Origin: Sclerurus mexicanus
Lineage: Eukaryota; Chordata; Aves; Passeriformes; Furnariidae
Reading direction: 5' to 3'
DNA length: 64,000 nucleotides
Assembly: GCA_013396755.1 (NCBI GenBank)
Contig: VWZF01007082.1
Location: 62,001 to 126,000, forward strand
The notes under the pieces are model-generated. The model did no database searches. It worked only from the letters and a program-made list of their open reading frames with translations, and was not told the origin of the DNA. The stretch's first letter is position 1, and the number at the start of each line of letters is the position of its first letter. Positions 1 through 12,100 of this stretch are shown here, piece after piece. A program made the translations under genes and the position numbers.

Positions 1-766
1 TAAGCTGTTCATCTAATGATTAGCTTTCAAATTATGTAAATCTAATGAGATCAATTTAACTCATGAAATTTCTGTCATGTCGAATATTGGAAACCTCTTG
101 AAATGAGTTGACTGAATTTCCATAAGAATAAGTGTTCTCAGTGAGTGTTCAACCCACTCATTTGGATAATGTAGATCTATGTCCTGTTTTAATGAATCAA
201 ACATTAAGGGGCAAGCTGAAGTTCAGAGTACTAAACTCAAACCTCCCATTCACGGGAATGCCTATTTGAGCCACTTCTGTCAAAATGTGAAAACTGGTAA
301 AGGTAAGATCACAGAGGTAGGGTTTAGCAAGTGTAACTATCCTAACAGAGGTAACATGTAAGCTGTGTACAGATAGCTGCAGGGAATGCTTCATGCTACA
401 GCATGCTCAAGTCTTGGTTGTCTCCTGATGTACAAGGCTACGCACTGGACCCAGATTGCCTCAGGGCTTATAGGAGCAAAATGTAAATGATCTCTTGGCA
501 CTTAGAATTACCTCTGGAACTTTGTGCTGGTTGGGACTAGGTAAATGAATGTTTTTTCAAGTCCTTTGACTAGAAGTGTTTGCTCTCAAAATACCAGAGG
601 TGTTTTCAGTCTGAAGAGTACTGTGGAGGCTACCGTAACAACCGCTGTAAATTATGAACATTCTCAACAGTCCTTGAAATTAATAAAATGAGTATTTTAA
701 GGTAGTCTGTTTTAGATTGGGTTTTGTGCAATGCACAATAGCAGTAAGATTTTTCTTGTTCTTCAG
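1..766. other. PCNX2 intron sequence (incomplete at window edge)
   Basis: AT-rich intronic DNA before the first recognisable exon. No repeat family or further exon was recognised. Confidence 0.6.
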
Positions 767-829
767 TGTAGTGTCACTGATGCTGCACTGGCAGGTTTAC
801 AGCACCGAATGGCCTCCCTTCATCTTTTG
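767..829 (+). CDS. PCNX2: PCNX2 candidate exon, membrane-proximal segment
   Basis: A 63-nt candidate exon. The acceptor follows a long pyrimidine tract (ttttcttgttcttcag) and the donor is TTTTG|gtgaga. Read with one base completing the previous codon, it encodes residues 1-20, hydrophobic and aromatic (VVSLMLHW at the start, WPPFIF at the end), fitting the end of a membrane helix. It leaves two bases that join the C at 6574 to make a Cys codon, so the phase agrees with the next exon. Another frame is also open (CSVTDAALAG...) but would break the phase chain. I cannot recall the family sequence here well enough to confirm it; splice signals and phase are the whole case. Confidence 0.5.
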
Positions 830-2115
830 GTGAGAAATATATATATGGAAAACGCTATAGTGAACTTAACTAGAATTTCTGATACAGTCTTTCTTTGAAA
901 GGCATCATTCACCAGTCTTTGTTGTAATCTTGTCTTTCCTCATATTTTCTTGCCATCTCTACCTCCTAATTTTAGTATTAAGCAGTCACTTCTAGTCTAA
1001 AAGTGAGAATTAAAATACCTTAAGTATATGCTGTTTTAGTAATGCACACTGAAAAAGCATGAAAGCACTTTGTTATCAGCAGTAAAGAATATCAAGAATG
1101 AATTCTGAAATGCCTTATTATCCTTTCCTCCTTTTATGATGTTTAAACAATGTGTCTCTGTGTGGAGTCAGGGAGGAAAAACATCTTGGTCTCATTTGCT
1201 GAATCAGCTCCCAGCATTTGTTTTGTTTTGAGTTTTTTTCCCCTGTCTGTTCTCACTCTCTCTTTCTGGTGAAAACTTCAACAGGATATTTCTCATCACC
1301 TCCTTGCTACTTTCCAGGTCTTTACAGTTTCTCAGGCTTCTGTCACTTCACTCAGGGGCCTGTCAGCCTATACAAAGCCTGGCCAAATCAGTCCTGAAGA
1401 GTTCTTTGCCCAAAGCTGGGCACAGTGCAGTACCTTTCCTGTGGCTCACGATGGGACAACCAGAGAAATAACACTCACCTGCACTGTTCCAGGTGCATGT
1501 TTTTTGTAAATGTAATTGACACATTTGCTTTTAAATTAAAAGCACTTCTATTAATTGCAGACAGCGAGGTCCAGCTGTAGTGCAGGGTCTTGTGCTAAGC
1601 CCCATCCTCACAGACCTTTTTCACTTATGCAAGAGTGAGCACACACATCTCTGTGCAGTTGGCATAATCTTTCCACTTAGAAAGCTTCTTGTGTTGCTTA
1701 GTATAAAATATCCGAAGATAGTGGTTAAGTGCCTTTTAAAAGAAAAAGCATGCTTGGACGAGGGGAAAGAAATTAAGTAGCAAGGTAGCTAAATAAGAAA
1801 AAGGCAGGAATATTGATGACATTTTGGTAAAGCATTAGTGAATATTTTAAAGTACACAGATGTATGAATCACCTGGCTTACAAATAAGAGGTGAATTCCC
1901 CAGCTAAACCTTTGAATGTCAGAGCACTTAGGTGGACTGTTTAGTCCATGTTTGGGCACTCAGGTTCTGATCTCAAATTCACATCTGGCATTTTCACCAC
2001 TGTTGCTGCAGGAGCACAGGGACCTCATTTTCAGGAAAGGTGCCAGAATATACCAAATAAGCATGCTGACTGGTTTCTCAGCAAATTACCTCAATTCTGG
2101 TTTTAGCAGCTATTT

Positions 2116-2175
2116 AAAAAAAAACAAACAAGAACAACAAAAAAAACCCCAAAAAACATTAAAAAAAAACCCCAA
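2116..2175. repeat. A-rich low-complexity tract
   Basis: About 60 bases, almost all A with C-runs (AAAAAAACCCC twice). It could be the decayed tail of an old retroposon, but no body was recognised next to it. Confidence 0.8.
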
Positions 2176-5100
2176 ACAAATCACAAGAAAACTCAAATAA
2201 ACCCAAGAAGCTCTCAGAAGGAGTTATAAAAACCTTTTCAAGAAAATCAAGAAACTAAGAGCAGGGAGCATTATTGATAATAAGATATTTCTGTGTTTTA
2301 AAAGGATGCTTCATCAGCACTGTCTTTAACAACTGGGACTTTTTATACCTTAGCCTTCCCCCAGTTTCCTGGTGTGCAATCAAAGCTACTTTTATTGTTG
2401 TTAGATGAAACACTGGCCCAGTCAGGGAAGGAGAGGAATAAGGAAGCACTAAAAATAAAAATGGAGTAAGTGATGAGGAAGGAGAAATTGCTTTTCATTT
2501 TTAAGAGATGTTTCTTTATTAATGTGAGTTAAACCTTAGGTGTATCTTCCATGCAGCTGCCCAGAAAACCTGGGCATGGTTAGGCATGAAGGGACTGTCA
2601 GCCTTAGCTGTTACAATCACACTGAAATGATTCTGTGTTTTAGATGAAATTGATTTAAAACTACTTGGATATCCTTAGGCTTCCAATTAATACCATCAGT
2701 TTTGCCTCTAGTGTCCTTCAAATATTCATGGGTGCCTGTTTATTTTGCCATGTCATTCTCCCCTGCCTCACATCGTAGCCTACTGCTACTGTGTTTGTAA
2801 TGCTAAGCCTTCCGTTTATAGTGCCAGCAGCATCAGACGTTCACATGAAATACTGAGGATTTTTTTCCCAGATTCCCATGAATAATCATGGGGCTGCGGC
2901 ATAGTAAAGTTTCTCTCTGTTAGATTTGCCTGTTAGATGTCATGGAAAGGTGGATTAAAATTCATTGGACACAGACAAAGAAAAACTTCGGATCGACCAT
3001 AGAAAGGCATCTCTGCATCTCCCAGAGGGGAACTGCTTTTCTTTGTTTTGTTCTCTTTCAAAGTAGGGATCCTGTTTTTCACAGCAGGAATCCTAGAAAA
3101 CTTGAATTTGTGTTTTGGGGCAAAACTCAGCATCAGCAAGGCAGATAGAACAGCTGGACTTTTATTTTGATCTTCTGGAAATAAGCACAGCAATGATTTA
3201 TTTATTTTTCCCTCAGTTTGCCTGATTCTCACCGTAAGCTGTGTGTTGCCCAGACTGCCTAAATCCCCCTCAGCCTTTTTGCTGCCTTTCCAAGGAAACT
3301 GGGAGACTGAAGTGGGAGAAGAAAATCATTCCAGGAAGTATTTTTGGCTAAGGGATTGTAGAAAGTGACTTAATCTTTTTACAAAGGGAAGTGATGGTTA
3401 TAATGGCATAAACAGTGCTACCCAAACCAGTGGGTTGTCTCACAGTCCATGTAAATGGTGGATTAAAAGGGCATGAAATAGATATTTCAGGAACTAAGCA
3501 GGATGTTGACTTTAAAATTGCTGAAGACTTAGTTGAAGATGTTTAAACACAATCCCTTGCTCTCTAGGGCAATTGCCAAAAGACCTGCACTTGGTTTGTA
3601 TAGAATAATGCAATTGAGGAAGAAATTCAATTACTGAGCTAATTATCGCATTGGATGAGTGGTAACAACCAAATTTAAAGCAAGAGGCCACTGGAGAAAA
3701 GCCCAAATCACCCACTAATCCCAAAAGTTCACTTTGAGAAGCCCTTGTTGAGAGGGGAAAGCCCTGGAATAAAGGCATTGCTGGTTTGATTGTTAGGCTC
3801 AGTGGATTATAGTTTAATCCTATGCAAATTCCCATGGCCTTCAAGAAGATACAAACATAGCTTTGGTTACTAATAATTGTAAGAGACTTTTAAAATCCAA
3901 AATGGATTACTTAAGTACATTTACTCCACTAAACTGAGTTTCAGGACAGCAGTTTGCTTCACAAACTGCCTATATTACCCTTGATCTTTGAAAAATGAAA
4001 TAAAATTATGCTTCAAAATATCTGTATAAAGATTTGTGGGGTTTTGGTGTGTTTTAAAAAGTAAGTCTTGTCTCATGTTCCGAGGCTCATGTTTTAGCTG
4101 CTTAAACAATTGTTACTGTGCTTGGAATGGCAGGTAAAGCCTCAGTGGAGCCTGGTTTTGTTTTGTTTGTGAGAGCTGCTCTAGTTCCTTACCTTCTACC
4201 CAGTCAGGCTGCATTATCTCTCTTGGAGTGTCCTGAAGCAGTTGTGATTTTCCCTGATTGTTTCATGTATCTTTCTCTCTAAATTAAAAAAGGGGAAAGA
4301 AATGGAGCCAGACCTGCATGCTGGGCAGAAGGATTCCTAGCTATTACAGATTAGAATTTTCTGAAGTATTGGTTGATTTGTATGGGACTCAATATGCCTC
4401 AAGAACAGAAATGCTTTATAAGTTGCTAAAAAATTGGGGTAAAGAGTACTATTAGCATGTACCTCATACTGCCACACTGATTTCAGAGGGACTGAAAGTT
4501 ATTAAGGAGTCTCATAATGTTAAAACATACACATTTGGAAATCAGCAGTGTTTCTCTGCTGAGAATAGAAAATTGATTTAATTCCCTAACATAATGTTTA
4601 TGCTTACTCTTGCATATGCAGGTGGGTATATATCAGGGCGGAAGAATTCTGACAACCTTTTGGAAGTAAAATCGTTCTTTACATTCTGAACTGCAGAGAA
4701 GGCCCTTCCCCCATTGCCATTTTCTGTTGCATAGGAAATGAAAATTGCAGTTACAATAAGCTGAACCAACCAGAAGCAGGAAAATGAATAATACATCAAA
4801 TAAAATGTTAATCTATGTAGATAATATACTTATATTAATTACAAATAATTTTAATTAAGACTCTTCTTTTCTCCAGTTGTACTTTTTGCAAAGTAGAGAA
4901 CATGCCTTTTGAAAGCAAAAATCAGTTGGTTTTGGTAGGGAGTAGAACTAAACCAATTCTGTTCCTCTTCTGTCTACTAAATGGAACCCTGCATGCAATT
5001 TTTCTTGTGGTCAGTTTTCCACAGCTTTTTGGGAAAGACTGTAGGGTGTGGATAAAAAGGCTTTCTAACATTAGGGACATCAGTGGCATCCTTCCCACAG

Positions 5101-6406
5101 CTGGATTCAGCATGAGCTTCAGCTCAGAAACTTCCAACCTTTTAAATAACCTGTGTATCGACACATGAAGTCCTGGGAACCAGTACTAAGATAAGGTCAT
5201 AAAGATGCTCAGAGAGCCTCTGCTGTGTCTCAGAGACATTATCTGGGGTTTACACCATCCTTTTTCAGTGCTGTTTAAACTGTTTGAAAACCTTCCGTAT
5301 TACTGATACCCTGCTTTGTGCAGTCTCCTTGGGACATGTGTTACATTTTCATAGTGAATACCTAAATTCAGGCTTTGTAAGTTTGGCCAACCATCAGCCT
5401 GTTCAACATCTCCACCATGCCCTGTGCTCTCCACCCTTGTGAACCATTTTCCAAGAAATGGTAATATTTGCATATTTGATCAATAGATCTGCTGCTAAGG
5501 CTAGTGGTTGAGGGCAAAACTTTTGAGGCAATATTCTTAAAGAAGTGTCCTGAAATCCCTAAACACTCCTGTCAGAGCAGTATTTCAGGGAAATTTGTAT
5601 TTACTATGGCATTTCAGTTAGCCAGGCTTTCACTTGTACCCCTGAAGGCTTGGGAGATGGGTACTTGGGAGATGCTTTGGACTTGAATAGCCGTGGTCAC
5701 CACAACAATCACTCTCTTCTGTTTAGCACATGGTGGCCCACAGTGGTTTACTCATTCCTTATTTTCAGACTTTATTAGTGCTGTTTGTTACAGGTGGTCA
5801 TAAAAGCTCAATGCAATCAACCTTTCAGTTGCTTTCTGATTTGTGACCATTTTTCCTGTTGTATTTATGTTCCACTGCTACAATCAAAATACAGAGTAGG
5901 GAATGTGCCATTCATAATGGAGACAGGGTTACTGTCTGTATGGACTAAGGTCCTGCAATTTACTCTTTTTCAAGCAATAAGAATGACCAGGGACTCTCTC
6001 GTTGCTGCCTGGCTAAATATGAAACTAAGTGAAGTGGTTTTTTTGTTGTTGTTTTTCCATAGATGTTACATGTCCACAGAAATATTTTCACACAAAGAAA
6101 ACTCTTCGAGCCCAACTGTTTCCCTTAAGGCTTAGAAGGAAGGAAAGACTGATTAAATATTCTTTCTATTTACTGTTTTGGTGGTACCTGGCTGATGTGT
6201 TTCTGCAACCAGTTCAATTATTTAAGTACATAGTGTTGTGTATTATCAGAGATGCCAAATTCTGAATGGACTGTGCCCCACATGAAGGAAAATGGGGAAT
6301 AAAGAGTTTGAGGAAAAGGAGAAGGGGACACAGACACTTTTGTGTGCTGATAAGGTACATTATCAATAACAATACTGACCTGAAATAACTATATATGACT
6401 GATGAA

Positions 6407-6484
6407 TGGATTAGAGTGTGAACTGCATAATGAATACAAAGTGTGGATTAGAGTGTGAACTGCATAATGAATACAAAGTGTGGA
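6407..6484. repeat. Exact 37-bp tandem duplication
   Basis: The unit beginning TGGATTAGAGTGTGAACTGC occupies 6407-6443 and repeats without a mismatch at 6444-6480; the first four bases of a third copy follow. Perfect identity means a recent duplication or an assembly error. It lies about 90 bases upstream of the exon at 6574. Confidence 0.97.
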
Positions 6485-6573
6485 GATACATTAAAAAGAA
6501 AACAAGTGTGTTTATTATGAGAATTGTATTTTTTAAAAGAAGAATTGGCTGTACAGCATATCTTTATTTCCAG

Positions 6574-6632
6574 CACCAAAAGATCGGACCATTCCAACAC
6601 CAGACTGGCAATTCAGATCGAAAAGGATGCAG
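6574..6632 (+). CDS. PCNX2: PCNX2 exon, juxtamembrane linker before the pecanex C-terminal domain
   Basis: A 59-nt exon with acceptor tatctttatttccag and donor GCAG|gtatgg. Read as one base, 19 codons, one base, it encodes residues 22-40, starting TKRSDHSNTRLA and ending IEKDA; the last G joins GA at 8903 to give Gly. All three frames are open in so short an exon, but only this one fits the phase of the well-supported exon at 8903. It has two CpGs in otherwise CpG-poor intron sequence, which suggests coding constraint. An exact 37-bp tandem duplication ends about 90 bases upstream. Confidence 0.7.
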
Positions 6633-8902
6633 GTATGGCGTGGGAGTTTGGGTGTCTTGCTTGATTTGAAAAATGTCATGTGTTTACACTGGTGAGGCTT
6701 TGCTGGGGAAGCTGAAGAGATGCAAAGGGTTTAAATGTTATGTGAACAAACCAGAGCATTTTAAATGTAGCAGGGCACCAGTTTAAGTCATGTGACCTGA
6801 CAAGTAAATTTGCTCCTCAGTTATGTGTAGCTGATCAGATAATGCTGGGCTGCAAATTGCTTGGTTTATCATATTGCTGTTTGTGTGAAATATGCAGCAA
6901 ACACCCTAGCTGGACTCAGAGGTCAGCTGTGAGCTTTGGAAAAAGGCAGCAAGTTAGTGGTGCTGAGCAGTTTAGGCTAACAGGTATCTTCTCTTCCCTG
7001 GAAAGAAAACTTTTTGGAGGGGGGGCGGGAAAGGGAAATTGGAAAATTTGCAAGAGAAAGAAGTAGGAAAGATGGCGGGCTGTTCCCTTGGGTATCCCAT
7101 GCATTAAATGAACACCAATCTGTGGCCATGTGAAGCGCCTCCCCAGGCTGCACCAGTGGTTCCTGTGAGACTGGGAAGTGAGAGCAGGTTTTGGCAAGTC
7201 AGTGGAGACAGAGAGTGTGTGGTACCTCACCTGACACTCTTCAGCACCTGGTGGGACAGACCCCTTCTCAGAGGAAACATACCAGTCTCTCATACCAAAT
7301 CCCAGTCCCAGTGAGAGAGGCCAAAGTTTCATACATGGGGTTCTTCTGCTTTAATGTTCTGTGGCTGATTTTATTTTGCTACTGAGCTGGCTGAAATATG
7401 TACTGTGAAGTTATAAATTTACATTTTAATTATTGCTGTTATGCCCCTCCCCCCTTTATCCTCATCTGTTACATCAGTAGAATGAACAAATACATGTCTT
7501 CAAGCAGAAATGGGTGAAATCCAGGGTGTCCAAGAAGGCAAGAGAGGTATTAGTAATTTGAAGCATATATAGTGCTCTTTAATTATTTATCATTTCAAGG
7601 CATGGAGCTAGGATGTTTCCCAAAGCCATTTTGTCATCTGATAGCAATAACCTTTAGCATTATTATAAATGCAATAAGTTAGTTATGTTTTAAACCCTGC
7701 AGCTCAAGCAAAACATTACTTTTGCATGTGTTCTTAAAAGATTAATTTTATGACTTGTTTAAATTTTGACCACATATACTTCAGGAGCTGTAGAGCTGAG
7801 TATATCTGCACGAGCATGCACATGCACATGGACACACATTCCAGGGCTGAATGACCACGGGGGTGAAAAGCAGCATAATCACCTGCCCACTCCTCTTGTA
7901 TTGAAGAGCAAGTTGTAGGGGAAGCTATAGCCTCTGGAAGCCTCTTCCTCTTTTTTTTTTTTCCCCTCTCTATGTTTGATCTGCTCCTAAATACATACAA
8001 ACATAAATATGCATGTCTACCTATACATATGTATCCATGCATACAGATAAACCTACAAGATGGTGGTTTGTACATGTATTCATGCACCAGCATTGAAAAA
8101 GTATTGAAGGTGAGACACTGATACATTATAGAAGAGAAAAGCAGTTTATATGTCAAGCATATATTATGTAAAATAGTGCAAACACAAGACAACACCACCT
8201 TGGACTATGTGGCACAGTTAAATGCCATTATAATCTCCCTTTATGAGATGACACTTCTAGACTGCGATGGAGCGTTTTTCACCTGGACATTTGGTCCAAG
8301 CAGTGTGTAATTGGACAGCTACTATTTTTAAAGTGGTAGCAATGTTATTGGTGGATATTTTATTCTTACTCAATATATTAAGAAAATTCTTTTAAAATAA
8401 GTATCCTCATCTAAGGAACCAACAGATACTTCATCAACAAAGCCTTGAAAAATTCCTGGGGGACTAAAAGAAAAAAGTCTCAACAAAATCATGGGAAGCC
8501 CTGTGACTAAAGTCTTTAAAAATCTCAGAAAAAATATTCAAATTTAAACATATGGACTGAAATAATAATGATTTCTGGTTTCTTTAAATTAAGAACAGTA
8601 TATAAACATTAACACTGCAGAGACTGTGTAGTCAAAAAATTCTTGCTGTAGTAAAACATGGAGGTTATTTAAATGACTCTGAAATATGTGTTATCAGTAA
8701 TTTGATCTTTTGTTTACAATAGTGCTCATATTAAATAAAACATTCAGGCCTGATTCTCTGAAAGGACATCTAGGAAATGTAGATTGTATAAAGTATCAGG
8801 AAGACATTAAGCAGGAATGAAAAAGAGCATGGAATTTTATGCAGAATGGCTTTGTATATTATTAACTTTATTCTTTACAAATGTGTGCTGCTCTGGTTGT
8901 AG
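6633..8902. other. PCNX2 intron, 2.3 kb
   Basis: Intronic DNA with a degenerate CATA/TACA-rich stretch (about 7990-8050) and a pyrimidine run at about 7950-7966. Nothing else was recognised. Confidence 0.7.
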
Positions 8903-9118
8903 GAAATGATGACAATAATCTCAACTCCATTTTTTATGAGCATTTAACAAGATCTCTGCAGGAGTCTCTTTGTGGAGATTTGATTCTGGGCCGCTGGGGA
9001 AACTACAACACAGGAGACTGTTTTATTCTGGCATCGGATTATTTAAATGCCTTTGTGCACTTGATCGAAATTGGAAATGGCCTTGTCACCTTTCAGCTCA
9101 GAGGGTTGGAATTTCGAG
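8903..9118 (+). CDS. PCNX2: PCNX2 exon, start of pecanex C-terminal domain
   Basis: A 216-nt exon encoding residues 42-112. It begins NDDNNLNSIFYEHL, continues through CGDLILGRWGNY and ends in LRGLEFR plus the first base of a Gly codon. This is the conserved opening of the pecanex C-terminal domain (Pfam Pecanex_C as I recall) and matches family members closely. The acceptor is ctctggttgtag and the donor CGAG|gtaagg. The intron upstream happens to be open in frame back to 8866, so a naive ORF starts at an ATG at 8881; that ATG is intronic in this model. The last base and GG of the next exon form the Gly of RGTYCQQ. Confidence 0.93.
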
Positions 9119-12100
9119 GTAAGGATCCCTGATGATTTAAATAACAAGAAAACCAGCAATAAATCCCCTCTGTCTTTTTAATTTATCACAGATCTATAGT
9201 AGAGTCTGAGGACCTTTGTCTTTTTACAGATATTGGTCTGTCTAAAAGCTTGGTACTTCTTTGTATCATTATTTGAATGATGCTTTGAGACCTAGGCGTT
9301 ACGAAATTTGGAGTCATGTTCTGCGGTATCTTGAGACTTTCAGAAAGAAGGTGTGTTGAGTTGTTTGCCTGGATCACAGATGTTTTGGGTAATAGTTATG
9401 TTTTCAGATTGTTTCTTTTCCTTCATAGCTGTGAAAATTGAAGTTGTTCTTAAAATTTTTCAACCACAAAATGCTTGTCTTTGGAAAAAAACCCAATAGA
9501 ATAAGACTCCTTCCATGGAAAATATCCTGTGTCAGACCATACAGGAAGTTGAGGTGTTGAGACCACCACTGTTGAGGTGGTCACTGTCACAGTAGAACAG
9601 AAGAGAAGCAAATTGATCAGGTCTTCATATTTCTCTTATTGAGGAAATGCTGTCCCTTCAGTTAAACAAGGGGCCTCACTTTCTCCCTGTTCAGTGTAAT
9701 CCTCTTTAAGGAATGGCAATTCCAGCCCCTTCCTCGATGGTGTGGCTTTTGTGAGGCCAGTTGCTTGTAGTTTCACACTCCTGTTGTTGTCCCTAGAGTA
9801 GGAAGCAAAATGAAAGTAAAATCACAAAGCTTTTAAACAGCTTTTAAATTTTGCTCATGCTACACATGTTGTCTGCCTGGGTTTGTTGCTTGGATTTGTA
9901 ACCTTTCAAATTGCAGGTGATGGGAGTTTTGAAACACTGGAATAAGCAGCTTCCCAAGCTCAAGGACTGAGCATCTAATGGACAGTGTGTAGAGGAGAGT
10001 ATAATCGATATGACTTTTCAACAAGGTTGAGTGTGAGAAAATAGGTGACAGACTGGTTCTTTGAATGCACTTTGGTGTGGGAGGATTAGACTAGGAAATA
10101 ACATGTGTGGGCTCAAGTCTTGACTCTGTGACAGGCTCCCTGTAGGATGTTGAACAGGTTGTGGTAAACACTTTCCTTCCTATGTGTTGGGGATGAAGGT
10201 AATGCTCCTGTGTCCTAAGCAAAGTCATGCAGAAAGAAAGTAGTAGTAAATACTTAAAACAGCTTGTTATTTAGTACCTGAAGAGATGCCTATTCAGTAC
10301 ATTCAGATTGTAAGAAAAAACAGCTGGAAAGGAAGAGAGAGAATTTGTTTATCAGCCTCATAATTTCTTTTTGTTGATGATGCTTATGATTGTTGAGGGG
10401 TATGTGATCAATGTATGTGTGGTTCTGAGGCTTGCTTCAATTTCTAAGACGTCTGTGCAAGTTATATCTTCTCCTTGTATGCCTCCAGGATGAGCAATGG
10501 TGCTGCTGTCAGAGATAGGTACTTGCATTCTACCTTCTGAAAATTATCCTTGCTGACCATCCTTTTGTATTAAAATAGATCACTGTAGGATTTGAAACAA
10601 ACAGAAGAAAAAAATCTCACTTTCCTGCTTAAATTATGTGAGTTTTGTGAGGGTATTTTTCCTTCATGCAGTTGTCACCTACTGCTGGGTCCCTCTCTAT
10701 CATCACCATCCTGAGGCAGTTGAAGTAAATAAATCTTGGAAACAGATGAAACAATATGAAAGGATGCTCAAGCCACATGCTAGCTGGATAAAAAGATCAG
10801 GAGCCTAGCAGACAGGCTTAATGAACTAGAAATTGAATGGGGAACAACTGAATAGTTTTGTTGCAAAGTGATTTGGGAAGACTTTCTTTGACTTAGAGCC
10901 AGGATCATTCACTGCCAATGAGTGCTATTTGGCATTTGGATCTGAGAGCAAAGCTCAAAAATTGCTGTGTGCCACCTGTCAAGGCATCTCTATATTCCCT
11001 AAAATCACAGTTTAAGTAGTTAAATGTGTCTGAAAATTGACCTTTCCGTGCAGACAGCCTAAGTCTGTTCAGCGTTAATTAACTGTAGTCAATACTCTTT
11101 CACTTTGTGAATAGATCCAATGTGTCTGCTGGCTGCAGCAGGTCTTGAAGTTAGCTGGGGCTGAGCTCCACAGCCTCTCATGTCTTTCATGAGCTATGGC
11201 TTAGAGCCAGCTGAGTTTTCATGAGGAATATCCTCTTTCCCAGCCTTTCTTGCTCTCCTCGGGAGGAGGCTGGCAGCCTGCAAAGCAGCACCTCTTACCT
11301 GAGTGTTCAGTGGGCCTGCTCAAGAGAGAACTGGAAAGCATGTTTTAGTTACTGGAAAAGGAGGAGAGGAGTGGGAAAATGGGACTTTCATCTAGGTTAT
11401 CTCATCTTCAGTACAAATCCAGTCCCTTATTCCACCTTACTCTCAGAGTGTCACTGGGGGAGGAGACTGCCCAATACTAGAAGGAGAGGAAATAGATGGA
11501 AATGGGAGGAAAATGGACTCCCCCTCTTCTCTTCTGAATCCCCTGGATGATGCTATTCCAAGAATAAGAGAAAATTTATAGTTATTTTTGTCCTCTCCAA
11601 CATAATATGTAAGGAAGGTTTCTCCAGCTTTCAGAATATTTCAGAGGAGTGTGATTGTTGTTACTGTGTTGTTTGGCCTGGAACAGAGAAACCATGTAGG
11701 GTTGAATGAAGGAACTTACCTGAGAAAAGAACAGGTCAAAGAAGTGGTGTTTGACATACCATGTGAGAGCTGAACCCTGCTGGACTGTGCAGAATGGGTG
11801 CCAGAGAAACCACATGAATTACAAACCTGTTTATTGGTGGAATAGGAGAAACAAAGGAGCCCAGTGGGGAACCAGACACAAGCCAGATAAGATGGATATG
11901 CCTGATGCAGTCTGTAATAGCCTAATGGATGCCAAAATGTGAGCAGTCTGCCCAGTGGAGACTTGCTGACGTGGTGTGCTGACACCAGAGTCTTCTTTGT
12001 GCCTCCAGGTAACCCATGAGGGCTGCTGTGTTTTAGATAAACTATTCTGCAGAATCGTGGTCTTCCTGTAAGAGGTTTGGTCCTTGTGTCAGCAAGGAGC

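Larger units (their letters stand above)
830..6573. other. PCNX2 intron, 5.7 kb
   Basis: Intron between the 63-nt and 59-nt exons. It contains an A-rich tract (2116-2175) and, at its 3' end, an exact 37-bp tandem duplication. Its short ORFs show no protein-like or spliceable structure I could recognise. Confidence 0.6.

Noticed and set aside
6418..6669. 83-codon ORF across the tandem duplication
   Set aside because: The internal repetition (MNCIMNTKCGLECELHNEYK) simply reflects the 37-bp repeat, and the frame disagrees with the PCNX2 exon it overlaps.
7734..8198. 154-codon - strand ORF
   Set aside because: Low-complexity Met/Tyr/Cys-rich product arising from the degenerate CATA-rich stretch; no domain, and it lies inside an intron.
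8866..8902. An in-frame extension of the exon at 8903 (start at ATG 8881, or a U12-type AC acceptor near 8878)
   Set aside because: The upstream bases are open only by chance back to a TAA at 8863. A normal AG acceptor at 8901-8902 with a branch-like CTTTAC fits the phase of the 59-nt exon exactly; a U12 model would need non-canonical ends without other support.
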